A stretch of 53,365 bases of DNA from Treponema sp. (GCA_024400955.1 JAKSLY010000018.1:1-53365), one strand, 5' to 3'. Positions 42,874-52,434 are shown, numbered from the stretch's first letter. Notes: a model not told the origin generated them from the letters alone. Translations and numbers: made by a program.

Positions 42874-44034
42874 ATGCGAGCTACAAAAGCAATCATCAAT
42901 ATATTAAACCTTCGATTCAACTTCAGGAACATCAAGAAGACCGTTGCACCTGGTGTAAAAATTTGCTGTGCAGTAAAGGCTGATGCCTATGGTCATGGAG
43001 CGGTACCTGTTGCAAAAGCGCTTACGGAAGAGGGAGCAGATGTACTTGCAGTGGCAACCGTTGACGAGGGTATTGAGCTTCGTAACGCAGGCATTAAGGT
43101 TCCAATCCTCATGCTTAGCCTTTGTTCTCCTGAAGAAGTTGCAGAAGCCGTAAGGTATTCCATCACACCTTTTGTTTTTGACGGGGAATACATCCAGTTG
43201 TTTGCAAGCGTATGCAAGACTGTTGGCATAAAGAATTTTCCTGTTCACATTGCTGTTGATACAGGCATGGGAAGAATCGGATGCAATCCACAGGATGCAG
43301 GGAAAATTGCCGAAGAAATAAGAAAAACTGGCGTCCTGAGTCTTGCCGGCATGGGAACGCATTTTGCAGTAAGCGACGACCTCAGTTCCGAATCAATCGA
43401 ATATACCAAGGATCAGGTAAAGAAATTTAATCTTGCTGTTGAAAGCGTCAGGGCAATTGGAATGGATCCAGGAATCCGTCATGTGGCAAATTCGGCAGCT
43501 GCAGTCTATAATCCTGAATATCAGATGGACATGGTTCGTCCTGGTATCATACTTTACGGCTATTATGCTGACCAGATTACAAGAAATGTCTTAAATGAAA
43601 AGGGAATTTCCCTGGAACTCAAGCCGGTCATGACTGTAGAAACCGTGGTATGTGCCATCCGCAAGTTTGAAAAGGGAAAATCCGTAGGTTACGGAAGAAC
43701 ATGGACAGCTCCCGAAGACACTTACGTTGCCATTTTGCCCGTTGGATATGAAGACGGTTGGTTCAGACGTTTTTCTTGTGAAAACATGGGCGTAACCATA
43801 AATGGAAAGAAATATCCAATCCGCGGAAGGATCTGCATGGATCAGTGCATGGTGGAATTGGGACAGAATCACGGCGTAAAGCGCTGGGATAAGGCTGTTC
43901 TCTTTGGAAGCCAAGAAGACGGAGCATTGCAGACGGCCCAGGACATTGCCGACTCCACAGGAACAATTCCCTATGAGATTACCTGTGGAATATCAAAGCG
44001 CGTGCCGAGAGTTTTTCACGATAAAGAATTATAG
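42874..44034 (+). CDS. alr: Alanine racemase
   Basis: This PLP enzyme (386 residues) makes D-alanine for peptidoglycan. The cofactor lysine is in AVKADAYGHG (about 36), and the catalytic tyrosine lies in SVGYGRTWTAPEDT (about 270). RICMDQCMVEL near 316 holds the conserved carboxylate and substrate loop. The ATG at 42874 has GGGGA upstream; an upstream non-ATG extension overlaps the tRNA terminator and is rejected. Confidence 0.93.
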   Translation: MRATKAIINILNLRFNFRNIKKTVAPGVKICCAVKADAYGHGAVPVAKALTEEGADVLAVATVDEGIELRNAGIKVPILMLSLCSPEEVAEAVRYSITPFVFDGEYIQLFASVCKTVGIKNFPVHIAVDTGMGRIGCNPQDAGKIAEEIRKTGVLSLAGMGTHFAVSDDLSSESIEYTKDQVKKFNLAVESVRAIGMDPGIRHVANSAAAVYNPEYQMDMVRPGIILYGYYADQITRNVLNEKGISLELKPVMTVETVVCAIRKFEKGKSVGYGRTWTAPEDTYVAILPVGYEDGWFRRFSCENMGVTINGKKYPIRGRICMDQCMVELGQNHGVKRWDKAVLFGSQEDGALQTAQDIADSTGTIPYEITCGISKRVPRVFHDKEL

Positions 44035-44051
44035 AAGCTGCAAAATGTAAA

Positions 44052-44453
44052 TCACGCAGCCGTGCATCTGATGACAAAGACTGCACTTACGGCAATCAGT
44101 ACTGCAAGACCAGCAGCGAGCATCCATCCTGGAATGTCATCGCCGTTATTTTTCCTGCTTTGTGTCCTGAATGCACTCTTGATGGCTTTTTTAGACTTTG
44201 GCGAAAGCTTGTGTTCCCTGCCATCAAGGGTAGATTCCTCGCTTTCCTGTGTGCCGTAGATTTCTTCCTTTGACATTGCGTAGTGGCAGGAAGGACAGCC
44301 GTGGATAAAGTTTTTTACGGTTCCCACATGGCCGCAGGATGGACACCTGACTGCTGCGAAAAATTTTCCGCACTTTGGGCAGAACTTTGCGTTTGCACCA
44401 ACTTCAGAGCCGCATCCTTCACAAAAGTATTTTGCTTTTTTCTTGTCTGCCAT
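44052..44453 (-). CDS. Double zinc-ribbon protein with C-terminal membrane anchor
   Basis: The protein (133 residues) has CxxC pairs at CEGCGS, CPKCGK, CPSCGH and CPSCHY (about 11-57), making two zinc ribbons. A charged linker and one membrane segment (about 110-128) follow. Its start ATG overlaps the upstream stop codon by one base (TAATG), so the two genes are translationally coupled. The function is unknown. Confidence 0.78.
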   Translation of the reverse strand: MADKKKAKYFCEGCGSEVGANAKFCPKCGKFFAAVRCPSCGHVGTVKNFIHGCPSCHYAMSKEEIYGTQESEESTLDGREHKLSPKSKKAIKSAFRTQSRKNNGDDIPGWMLAAGLAVLIAVSAVFVIRCTAA

Positions 44454-45418
44454 TATTCTGTGCCCAGGTTGTCTACAGTGTAGTCATAGATTTCCCAAAT
44501 GCCATTGCGCATGCGCACGTAATATGTGTAGCGCTTTCTTTCAAGGTATGTATCATTCTTGAACCATTCGAGAACCTTAACGGTTCCTTCAGTCTGGGAA
44601 TACGAAGTATTTTCGATTTCAAACTTGTTAGGAATTGCAACAATATCCTTGTCCATTCTGTTAAGCATAAGGTCTGCCTTGAATGCCCTGAGCATGTCGG
44701 CCCTTTCGTCTGCGCTGATGGTGTTGTACTTGCGGCTTCTTGCAGGGTCTCGCTTAAGGATTTCCTCAAGATTCATGTAAAGGAAGAACTGGTCCCAAAG
44801 GGATTTCTGGCGTGCGATGATTGTCTGTTCAACAACCTTGTCCGGGCTTATGTCTTCCGGCTGGAGGAGAACTGCGCTTTCTGTTTCCACTGGGAGTGAA
44901 GTAGAGGCTGCTGCCTTCGGGCTTGGTCTTACTTCAAGGCTGAGCCTGTTGGAAGTTATGTTGTTGTCCTTGTTCCTGTAAAGTTCAGGATAGAACCTCA
45001 TTTCGATGTAATAGATTGAAGGTTCCTTTATCTCAAGGTAGTCCTTCAGGTTTTCACGGAATGAATATTCCTCGCCAGGTTCCAGGGTCACTTCCCTGTA
45101 GTAAACGGTCTGGTTCGTTGTCCTCTTCCTGATGAGAGCCTGTGTTGATTCAAGCTGGGCCTTTTTTACGTTGAAGGCAATAAAATCCATGGAGAACATC
45201 TTGTCGTCTGCAATCTTGAACCTGTAGCTGGAATCTGACTTGTTTGACACGGTAATGTATACGTAAACGGGATTTGTTTCGCTGTCGCCTGGATAGTATA
45301 CCGTCTTGTCATAGAATTTGATGGAAACTTCAGCCTGCTTTTCCGGTGCTGCAAATGCAGTATGGGCAAAAACCGCCAAAAGTGCTATAGTTGTCACCAG
45401 TGTATGTTTTACGTTCAC
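44453..45418 (-). CDS. Exported protein of unknown function
   Basis: The protein (321 residues) starts with GTG and has a signal peptide with a TAFA-A junction (about 23). The N-terminal part (about 28-160) looks like an Ig-like or BsuPI-type beta domain, with NPVYVYITVSNKSDSSYRFKI divided across strands. The last 70 residues include RYTYYVRMRNGIWEIYDYTVD, a nuclear-transport-factor-like ending. The family is not recognised. The ribosome site is GGGAG. Confidence 0.72.
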   Translation of the reverse strand: MNVKHTLVTTIALLAVFAHTAFAAPEKQAEVSIKFYDKTVYYPGDSETNPVYVYITVSNKSDSSYRFKIADDKMFSMDFIAFNVKKAQLESTQALIRKRTTNQTVYYREVTLEPGEEYSFRENLKDYLEIKEPSIYYIEMRFYPELYRNKDNNITSNRLSLEVRPSPKAAASTSLPVETESAVLLQPEDISPDKVVEQTIIARQKSLWDQFFLYMNLEEILKRDPARSRKYNTISADERADMLRAFKADLMLNRMDKDIVAIPNKFEIENTSYSQTEGTVKVLEWFKNDTYLERKRYTYYVRMRNGIWEIYDYTVDNLGTE

Positions 45419-45493
45419 GAAAATACTCCCGGGGTCTTCAGGACCTCTACTTGTATTTTAACTCTAGAATTCTTTATTAATTATCGGAAATAT

Positions 45494-48400
45494 ATGGAAA
45501 AAACATTATCAGCAAATTCAATTTACAGTCTGCTTTTGTCCGGCAGGAACCTTCATGACGGTGTGATTTCTGCGGCGGATGCAGCCCAATATCCCGTGCA
45601 GGTTACGGGCCTTAAGGGCAGCCTTTATGCTTTTTTCATCCGCATGTTCATTGAACGGGTAAAGCTTAACGATCTCCATGCCCAGCAGTATGAAAACAGG
45701 TTCAGCCAGTACCAGAAGGATTTTGTAATAATCTGCACGACCCAGAAGGAAGCTGATGAAATTGAGTCGGACCTGCAGTCGGTTCTCGAAGATTCAGCGG
45801 ACATTTACAAGCTTCCCTGGTGGGGAATGATTCCATACAGACCCTGTGCACCTGGTGCTGCCGTCTTTGGTGAAAGGGCTGGTGTTCTTGCAAGGATGGC
45901 TTCCAGGAATTCTTCAAAAAACAGGCCAAGGATTTTCATTGTTTGCCAGCGTGCACTTTTAACGCCGGTTCCTCCTGCAAAATATACAAGGAGCCTTTCC
46001 ACCGTATTGAAGAAGGGGCAGACTTTTGATGTTGAAGAAATTGCATCAAGGCTTTCCCAGATGGGGTACATGAGGGTTCCAAAGGTTAACATGAAGGGGG
46101 AATTTGCCCTTAGGGGTGAGGTGCTGGACATTTTTGTCAGCGGCGAAAAGGTTCCCTTCCGCATCATCTTCGATTTTGACACCATAGAACAGATAAAGAC
46201 CTTTGAGGTTGAATCCCAGAACACCAAGGACAAGCTTGAGTCCATCCTGATTTATCCCATGAAGGAAGTCGTTTGGACCCAGGATCTGGTTGATGGACTT
46301 GAACAGTATTTTGACAGCGAGGACCAGAAGGGCATACGCAACGATTTTGCTTCCTTTGACAGGGCCAGGAAGAACAATGTTGCCTTTGAAGGCGAGGGGG
46401 AACATTCCAGTTCCGTGGAATCTTCTGGTACCCCGGATGCTTCTCTTGGGGAACACGGTGAACAGAAGGTGCATCTTGCCCTGACTGATGCTGCAAGAAA
46501 GGAAAAGGACAGGATAATCACGGAGCTTACGGTTCAGCAGGAAAGTGAGGGAGAAGAGCTGTTCTACCCGGTTTTATGGGGCCAGAAGTATAGCATTCTG
46601 GACTACATTCCATCTGACACCCCGGTGTTCTTTTTCGACTGGGACAGGACCCTTAATGCAAAAAAGATGCTGGACAACGAGTATGCCGTGTCCTACAGGA
46701 CTGCCCGTCAGGTTTTGCCTGTTCCCGTTCCGGAGGAAATGCAGCTGGACATGTACGCCTTTGCCCGGGAGACCAAAACTGCCATTGCTTTCCGCACCCT
46801 TGAAACATTGAGCAATTCGGAAGCTGCCGACGATGGCACGGAAGAATCGGTTTTCCGCCTCCAGGATGGATTTGAATTCAGTTTCTGCAGGAACATAAAC
46901 ATTGCATGCGAGGCTTCCCAGAGTTATTTCGGAAATTTCAATTACTTTAAGGAACAGCTTGGCGACTACCAGAGGGAAAAGTGGCACGTCTACATTTTTG
47001 CCGACAATCCGTCTCAGGCCGTACGAATCAAGGAGATTGTCCATGATTTTGCCGAGCCTGAATACAATGATGTTTTCCCGGTTCAGGTTTTGCCCTTTGC
47101 CCTGACTTCCGGCTTTTCTGTTGCAGAAGAAAAGATTCTTGCAATCCAGGAAAACGAGATCTTTGGCCGCAAGAGAAGCACTCCAAAGGTAAACAGGAAG
47201 GTTAAGTCCCAGGCCATCAACACCTTTGTTGAACTGAATCCTGGCGACTACGTGGTTCATGTTAACTTTGGCATTGGACTTTTCCTTGGAATTGAGCGCG
47301 TAAAGACTTCGGACCAGGAAAGGGATTACATAAAGCTTGAATATGACGATAACGAGCGTGTTTTCATTCCTATTGAACAGGTTAACATGATCCAGCGGTA
47401 TATCGGCAATGAAGGGGAGCATCCCCGTGTTGACCGGCTTGGGTCCAAGTCTTGGAATGCAAGGAAGGCCAAGGTTCAGCAGAAAGTACAGGAAATTGCA
47501 GAAAAGCTCATCGACCTTTATTCAAAGCGTAAGGCGAGCCGAGGCTATCCATTCCCCAAGGATAACGAGTGGAATGCAGCCTTTGAAGCGGCTTTCCCGT
47601 ATGAAGATACTCCTGACCAGCTTACGGCAACCAATGAGATAAAGGCTGACATGGAAAGTTCCGTTCCCATGGACCGTCTTGTCTGCGGTGATGTAGGCTA
47701 CGGTAAGACAGAAATTGCCATGAGGGCTGCATTCAAGGCATGCATCAACGGAAAACAGGCAGCCTTTCTTGCTCCGACAACCATTCTTGCGGAACAGCAC
47801 TACGAAAACTGTGTGGAACGATTCAAGAATTTTCCGGTTAACATCGCCCATCTTTCCCGCTTTGTCAGTCCTGCTGAACAGAAGAAGATAATCGAAAAGC
47901 TTAAGGAAGGAAAAATTGACCTTGTTGTAGGTACACACAGGCTTTTGTCTAAGGACGTTGTCTTCAAGGATCTTGGACTCATGATCATTGACGAGGAGCA
48001 GCGGTTTGGCGTAAAGGACAAGGAAAAGCTTAAGGTTCTTAAGACCAACATCGACAGCCTTGCCCTTAGTGCAACACCAATTCCCCGTACGCTCCACATG
48101 AGCCTGCTTAAGATCCGCGACATGTCTCTCCTTACGACTCCGCCCCAGAACCGTCATGCCATTGAGACTGCCATTGAAGAATATGATGACGAAAAGGTGG
48201 CCCGTGCCATAAGAAACGAGGTGGCAAGGGGAGGCCAGGTATTCTATCTTCACAACAGGGTTGAAACCCTGGAAGAAACGCGCATAAAGCTTGAAAAACT
48301 TGTACCGGAAATGATGGTTGACGTGGCTCACGGCCAGATGACAAGCGACGAACTTGACGACATATTCAAGAGGTTCAAGATGGGAGGATTCCATATTCTT

Positions 48401-49228
48401 GTTGCAACCACCATCATCGAAAACGGAATCGACATCCCCAATGTAAACACCATCATCATCGACCGTGCCGACATGTATGGCGTAAGCCAGCTCTATCAGC
48501 TTAGGGGTCGTGTTGGCCGAAGCGACAGAAAGGCCTATGCATATCTTTTTTATCCGGAAAACAAGGTGCTTAGCGAAGTTGCCATGAAGCGCCTCAAGGT
48601 AATAAGCGACTTTACGGAACTTGGATCTGGCTTCAAGATTGCCATGAAGGATATGGAAATTCGAGGGGCTGGAAACCTCCTTGGCCGTGACCAAAGCGGT
48701 GAGGTATGCGCCGTCGGATTTGAAATGTACCTGAACCTGCTGAATTCTGCAATTGAGCGACTTTCCACATCCAACTGGCAGGCCCCTCATGAAGTCCTCC
48801 TGGAACTTGAATACACAGGCTTCATCCCCGATTCATACATTACGGATGCCCAGACAAAGATGGAGGTATATAAGAAAATAGCTTCCGTCCAGGCCCAGGA
48901 TGAGCTTGATTCCATGTGGAACGAGCTTAACGACAGGTTTGGCCCTGTTCCAGACGAAGTTGCAAGCCTCTTGAGCCTGGCAAAAATCCGCATAATCTGT
49001 GCCAAGCTTGAAATCAATTCCCTTAGGGAAAAGAAGGGTACTGTTACCGTTGAATTTGGCCGTCTTGAAAAGGTCAACATTGACAAGGCCTTGAGGCTGA
49101 TTAAGACAAGTTCTGGCAGAATCCGACTTGATCCTGCAAAACCAAACTACATGTACCTTCAGACGGGTTCCATAGACCTTACGGAGAAGGCGGATTTCAT
49201 CAAGGAAAAGCTTGAACAGCTGATATAA
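45494..49228 (+). CDS. mfd: Transcription-repair coupling factor
   Basis: Mfd (1244 residues) frees stalled RNA polymerase and recruits UvrA. In order it has UvrB-like N-terminal modules with WGMIPYRPCAPGAAVFGER, then the polymerase-interacting domain (LNPGDYVVHVNFGIGLFLGIER, divided at about 605-625). The RecG-like helicase follows, with Walker A GDVGYGKTE (about 730) and the DEEQ box IIDEEQRFGV (about 830). The C-terminal TRCF domain has DSYITDAQTKMEVYKK. The start at 45494 is the first ATG matching the family N-terminus; the longer frame overlaps the divergent gene. Confidence 0.96.
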   Translation: MEKTLSANSIYSLLLSGRNLHDGVISAADAAQYPVQVTGLKGSLYAFFIRMFIERVKLNDLHAQQYENRFSQYQKDFVIICTTQKEADEIESDLQSVLEDSADIYKLPWWGMIPYRPCAPGAAVFGERAGVLARMASRNSSKNRPRIFIVCQRALLTPVPPAKYTRSLSTVLKKGQTFDVEEIASRLSQMGYMRVPKVNMKGEFALRGEVLDIFVSGEKVPFRIIFDFDTIEQIKTFEVESQNTKDKLESILIYPMKEVVWTQDLVDGLEQYFDSEDQKGIRNDFASFDRARKNNVAFEGEGEHSSSVESSGTPDASLGEHGEQKVHLALTDAARKEKDRIITELTVQQESEGEELFYPVLWGQKYSILDYIPSDTPVFFFDWDRTLNAKKMLDNEYAVSYRTARQVLPVPVPEEMQLDMYAFARETKTAIAFRTLETLSNSEAADDGTEESVFRLQDGFEFSFCRNINIACEASQSYFGNFNYFKEQLGDYQREKWHVYIFADNPSQAVRIKEIVHDFAEPEYNDVFPVQVLPFALTSGFSVAEEKILAIQENEIFGRKRSTPKVNRKVKSQAINTFVELNPGDYVVHVNFGIGLFLGIERVKTSDQERDYIKLEYDDNERVFIPIEQVNMIQRYIGNEGEHPRVDRLGSKSWNARKAKVQQKVQEIAEKLIDLYSKRKASRGYPFPKDNEWNAAFEAAFPYEDTPDQLTATNEIKADMESSVPMDRLVCGDVGYGKTEIAMRAAFKACINGKQAAFLAPTTILAEQHYENCVERFKNFPVNIAHLSRFVSPAEQKKIIEKLKEGKIDLVVGTHRLLSKDVVFKDLGLMIIDEEQRFGVKDKEKLKVLKTNIDSLALSATPIPRTLHMSLLKIRDMSLLTTPPQNRHAIETAIEEYDDEKVARAIRNEVARGGQVFYLHNRVETLEETRIKLEKLVPEMMVDVAHGQMTSDELDDIFKRFKMGGFHILVATTIIENGIDIPNVNTIIIDRADMYGVSQLYQLRGRVGRSDRKAYAYLFYPENKVLSEVAMKRLKVISDFTELGSGFKIAMKDMEIRGAGNLLGRDQSGEVCAVGFEMYLNLLNSAIERLSTSNWQAPHEVLLELEYTGFIPDSYITDAQTKMEVYKKIASVQAQDELDSMWNELNDRFGPVPDEVASLLSLAKIRIICAKLEINSLREKKGTVTVEFGRLEKVNIDKALRLIKTSSGRIRLDPAKPNYMYLQTGSIDLTEKADFIKEKLEQLI

Positions 49229-49256
49229 CCAATATTTCTACAATATAAATATGAAT

Positions 49257-49302
49257 GAGGGCATTTTGAAAGATTATTTTCTTTAAGATGCCCTTATTTT
49301 TT
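49257..49302 (+). terminator. mfd terminator
   Basis: A stem of about 14 base pairs with G-U pairs (AGGGCAT at 49258 pairs with ATGCCCT at 49288) is followed by TATTTTTT. Confidence 0.8.
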
Positions 49303-49311
49303 CTCTAAAAA

Positions 49312-49340
49312 TCGACATTTTGGAATTTCTGTCTTATAAT
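49312..49340 (+). promoter_or_regulatory. MCP promoter
   Basis: TCGACA (49312-49317), 17 bases, TATAAT (49335-49340). The leader of about 27 bases carries CAGGAG. Confidence 0.7.
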
Positions 49341-49373
49341 ATACGTGGGAGTTGAGTTCACAGGAGTTTTTTT

Positions 49374-51461
49374 ATGGCTGGTAAAAAGAATAGGAAGGGC
49401 AAGCTCTTTGTCCTTATTTCAGTTGTCACTTTTGTTTCGATCATCGTGTTCAAGCTGGCAGAAACTGGTCTTGTTGTTGAAACTACGAAGGCAAGGCTTA
49501 AGAAGTCAGGCGCCCACCAGTATCAGCAGCTTGCCAATTCCTATGCGGCAAGTATTGCCACCCATCTGGATATGTACTTTGGGCACATGGACCTGTACTG
49601 CAAGAATGATGTCATGAGCGTAGGCACTGACGAGGAAATCATGGACTGGCTCATTTGCCATTCATACCAGCGTGACGAGGACTTTGCATATATCGGATAT
49701 TTCGATCTTGAAGGCAAGATGATTACGGATCTTGGTTATGAAAATGATATTTCCGACCTTGATTTTTTTAATGCCATTGTTGAAGAGGAAGAAGACTTCT
49801 ATATAGATGATCCTGTGATTTCAAAGGAAACGGGCGAGAAAATCATCCATGTAGTCCGTTCAGTTGTAGACGGAGCTGGAAACCTTAAGGGTGGAATTGC
49901 TGCTGCCGTTAACGTGGAAGACTTGGATGTCCTGCTTGAAAACATCGACCTTGGGGAGAAGGGGGCTGCTGTCCTTTTTTCAGGAAAGAATGACGTCATG
50001 ACATCAAATGTTTCTGAAGAGAGGGAAGAGGAACTTACCACTGATCCTGAAATGAAGAAGGAATTGTTCAAGCAGATTAAGGTGCAGGGGGATTCTGGTT
50101 CTTTCTTTACCAAGGTTAATGGAAGTGAAATGCTCATAATCTACGAGCCTGTTGAATCCACTCCATGGAACATTTCAATGTTTATCCCTTCAGCTCAGGT
50201 ATATGGAAGCATGTCTTCTTCCATCGGCTGGCTCATGACTGCCTGCGGTGTAGCCATGGTTGTTTTAGTGCTTATTGTAATCGGCATCATCATCTTCAGG
50301 TCACTTAAGCCGCTTACAGTTGTTGAAAAGACCATCCGCGGAATTGCAACAGGTGAGGCAGACCTTACAAAGAGAATAGACCTTAAGGCTGATAATGAAA
50401 TCGGTCGCGTGGTGGAAGGATTCAATCTCTTTTCAGAAAAGCTCCAGTCCATTATCTCTACCATGAAGGAATCAAAGGAACAGCTTGTGAGTGCCGGCGA
50501 TCTTCTTCAGGCTTCTACGGAGGATACTTCATCGGCAATTACCGAGATCATTTCAAATATTGAATCCATGAACAATCAGGTAAACTTCCAGACAGATTCG
50601 GTTCATCAGACTGCAGGTGCTGTAAACCAGATTGCTTCCAATATCGAATCCCTCAACAGGATGATTGAATCCCAGGCTTCTGCGGTTACTCAGGCTTCTG
50701 CTGCAGTTGAGCAGATGATCGGAAACATTAATTCAGTAAACAGTTCAGTTCAGAAAATGGGTCATGCCTTTGAGGAACTTGAAAAGAAGGCTATTATCGG
50801 CGTTCAGAAGCAGAATGACGTTAATGAAATGATTGATGAAATCGAAAAGGAATCACAGGCCCTTCAGGAAGCCAATGCCGTCATCTCGGGAATTGCAGCC
50901 CAGACAAACCTTCTTGCCATGAATGCTGCAATTGAAGCCGCCCATGCAGGAGAAGCCGGAAAGGGATTCTCCGTTGTTGCCGATGAAATCAGGAAGCTTT
51001 CTGAAGATTCAGGTGAGCAGTCAAAGACCATCGGTGACCAGCTTTCAAAGATTACGGGATCAATTGAATCCATTGTTTCTGCTTCCCAGGTTGCCACGGA
51101 CGCCTTTAATGAGGTTTCTTCAGGAATCAATTCAACGACAAACCTTGTCCGCGAAATCACTAATGCAATGATGGAGCAGAATGAAGGTTCCAAGCAGATA
51201 GTGGAAGCCCTCAACAGGATGAACGACACTTCAAATGAAGTTAAGACTTCTTCTTATGAAATGGCTGAAGGAAACAAGGCAATTCTTGGGGAAATCAAGA
51301 ATCTTCAGGATGCATCATTCCAGATTAAGGATGGAATGGAAGAAATGTCAGCCGGTGCAAAGAAGATTAACGAAACCGGAGCAGCACTTTCTGATCTTTC
51401 AAGCCAGATGAAGGAATCCATCGAACAGATCGGAAATGAAGTAGACCAGTTTAAGGTTTGA
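49374..51461 (+). CDS. Methyl-accepting chemotaxis protein
   Basis: This receptor (695 residues) has a first membrane segment at about 11-32. A Cache-type sensor (about 40-275) follows, then a second membrane segment (about 285-310) and a HAMP domain with [26 protein letters not shown]. The long helical signalling domain has the hairpin tip [39 protein letters not shown] (divided near 500-540). It would report to CheA/CheW in motility control. The ligand is not predictable. Confidence 0.94.
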   Translation: MAGKKNRKGKLFVLISVVTFVSIIVFKLAETGLVVETTKARLKKSGAHQYQQLANSYAASIATHLDMYFGHMDLYCKNDVMSVGTDEEIMDWLICHSYQRDEDFAYIGYFDLEGKMITDLGYENDISDLDFFNAIVEEEEDFYIDDPVISKETGEKIIHVVRSVVDGAGNLKGGIAAAVNVEDLDVLLENIDLGEKGAAVLFSGKNDVMTSNVSEEREEELTTDPEMKKELFKQIKVQGDSGSFFTKVNGSEMLIIYEPVESTPWNISMFIPSAQVYGSMSSSIGWLMTACGVAMVVLVLIVIGIIIFRSLKPLTVVEKTIRGIATGEADLTKRIDLKADNEIGRVVEGFNLFSEKLQSIISTMKESKEQLVSAGDLLQASTEDTSSAITEIISNIESMNNQVNFQTDSVHQTAGAVNQIASNIESLNRMIESQASAVTQASAAVEQMIGNINSVNSSVQKMGHAFEELEKKAIIGVQKQNDVNEMIDEIEKESQALQEANAVISGIAAQTNLLAMNAAIEAAHAGEAGKGFSVVADEIRKLSEDSGEQSKTIGDQLSKITGSIESIVSASQVATDAFNEVSSGINSTTNLVREITNAMMEQNEGSKQIVEALNRMNDTSNEVKTSSYEMAEGNKAILGEIKNLQDASFQIKDGMEEMSAGAKKINETGAALSDLSSQMKESIEQIGNEVDQFKV

Positions 51462-51476
51462 TTAATTCTGGACATA

Positions 51477-51515
51477 AGCTCAGTTCCTGCATCAAATGGG
51501 ACTGGGCTTTTTTTA
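51477..51515 (+). terminator. MCP terminator
   Basis: An 11-base-pair stem (51477-51487 with 51498-51508, with G-U pairs) is followed by seven T, 15 bases after the stop codon. Confidence 0.85.
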
Positions 51516-51660
51516 TTTGCTTAAAGGTGGTGTCTGGATAGCTCATAGGGGGCTCAAAATTGACGGACGCGATATTGAATATTACATATAACATCCTATA
51601 ATCTAAATTCTGTCTACTTATACGCTATAGAAATATACGCCTATAAATTGCCGATAGAGT
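51516..51660. other. Gene-free junction between core and AT-rich segment
   Basis: No ORF with a credible start is seen. A short near-tandem repeat TATACGCTATAGAAA / TATACGCCTATAAAT lies at about 51619-51648. Composition changes to strongly AT-rich from here to the window end. I see no transposase or attachment-site pair inside the window. Confidence 0.5.
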
Positions 51661-51999
51661 TTAATCCATATTGTCATAACAGCAATTATCGTAAAATCTT
51701 CCAAAACAATCTCTGTATAAGTGTGTTCCATATGAGCCATCTTCACGAATTTTATGGTTATAAAAATCGTATGCTGGAACAAATGGAACATATGAATAAT
51801 CATTTGATATAGATATTGAATATCTCTTTTTGTTATTACTTCTTTTTTTTAATGCTTTTGGTTTTGTTAAATTATTACAGGTCGATTTTTCGTTTTTAAT
51901 TTCTTTTGTATTTTGAATAATATTCTCTTTTTTTTCATTTATAAAAGTCACTGTAAACAAATCTGTTGGTTTTATAGTTGTATAAGAAAACTGAATCAT
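51661..51999 (-). CDS. Small protein of unknown function
   Basis: With the ATG at 51999 (ribosome site AAGGAG, 8 bases) the product has 112 residues. The centre is Lys/Asn-rich and basic (KALKKRSNNKKR). The C-terminal 45 residues are unusually rich in Tyr, Asp, Phe and Cys (FYDNCCYDNMD at the end). No family is recognised. Its ribosome site is buried in a hairpin that is repeated before the zinc-ribbon ORF. Confidence 0.55.
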   Translation of the reverse strand: MIQFSYTTIKPTDLFTVTFINEKKENIIQNTKEIKNEKSTCNNLTKPKALKKRSNNKKRYSISISNDYSYVPFVPAYDFYNHKIREDGSYGTHLYRDCFGRFYDNCCYDNMD

Positions 52000-52102
52000 A
52001 TTTAATACTCCTTGTACTATAATTAGTAACAAGAAGTGATTGAGTTGATATTTTATCAGATTTTTTTTTAATTTTTTTAGTGAAACCAGTACCCCTAGAC
52101 AT
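51935..52102 (-). CDS. Small basic ORF overlapping the next gene
   Basis: A 55-residue frame starting MSRGTGFTKKIKKKSDK has a ribosome site (GAGGAAG) before the ATG. It overlaps the following ORF by 65 bases in another frame and contains that gene's regulatory hairpin. A run of nine A lies at about 52062-52070; one A fewer would join the two frames into one longer protein. So it may be the 5' part of a frameshifted gene. Not recognised. Confidence 0.4.
   Translation of the reverse strand: MSRGTGFTKKIKKKSDKISTQSLLVTNYSTRSIKYDSVFLYNYKTNRFVYSDFYK
52008..52056 (-). promoter_or_regulatory. Shine-Dalgarno-sequestering hairpin element, copy 1
   Basis: On the minus strand a block complementary to 52041-52056 is followed after 4 bases by a hairpin (52036-52008, 7 pairs plus 4 pairs across a one-base bulge). 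The 3' arm of the hairpin contains AAGGAG, 8 bases before the ATG at 51999. The same design occurs at 52385-52434. Confidence 0.65.
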
Positions 52103-52118
52103 TGAAACTTCCTCTTTT

Positions 52119-52376
52119 TTATCTATATGCATAAAATTCTCTATCGCGATGTTTGAATTGTTTTGCTTCAAATACATACGCTTTTAAGTGGCTTACATGG
52201 TAAAATCCGCAGGCTTTACAATAGTATTTACGCATAGGCTTGTACTTCTGTCCTACTCCTCAACTACTATAGTTATGACGTCTACATGCATTCACAATAG
52301 TCCCCGATTCTCTTTCTGTGTAACATATCTTGTGTTCCTCGAAACAAATAATGTCGTTCTGATTCTGATCTTTCAT
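52119..52376 (-). pseudogene. Zinc-ribbon small gene with an in-frame TGA
   Basis: From the ATG at 52376, after a perfect AGGAGG, the frame runs 38 codons to TGA (52260-52262) and then stays open for 46 more codons to TAA at 52119. The second part contains YYCKACGFYHVSH, a CxxC-HxxxH zinc-ribbon motif of small phage or mobile-element-type proteins. The whole frame reads as one 85-codon gene interrupted once. A nonsense mutation is the simplest reading; recoding (Trp or Sec) is possible but unsupported, since the long VWA gene beside it has no internal TGA. Confidence 0.6.
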
Positions 52377-52384
52377 AAAAAAAT

Positions 52385-52434
52385 CCTCCTGATACTATAA
52401 CTAGTACCAGGAGGAAAATGAGTTGATATTTTAT
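52385..52434 (-). promoter_or_regulatory. Shine-Dalgarno-sequestering hairpin element, copy 2
   Basis: The hairpin (52385-52396 with 52403-52414) has 12 pairs with one G-U and a 6-base loop. Its 3' arm on the minus strand contains AGGAGG, 8 bases before the ATG at 52376. The block 52419-52434 upstream is identical to 52041-52056 in copy 1, at the same 4-base distance. Confidence 0.72.

Noticed and set aside
47522..48790. 422-residue minus-strand ORF inside mfd
   Set aside because: It lies wholly within the helicase domain of Mfd on the opposite strand and has no family features.
51541..51575. Promoter-like TTGACG with TACATA near 51560-51590 on the plus strand
   Set aside because: It points into the 3' ends of minus-strand genes and has no plus-strand gene to serve.
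52260..52262. Genetic-code change or selenocysteine at the in-frame TGA
   Set aside because: No SECIS-like hairpin was evident right after the TGA, and the adjacent VWA frame of about 296 codons has no TGA. Kept only as an alternative to a nonsense mutation.
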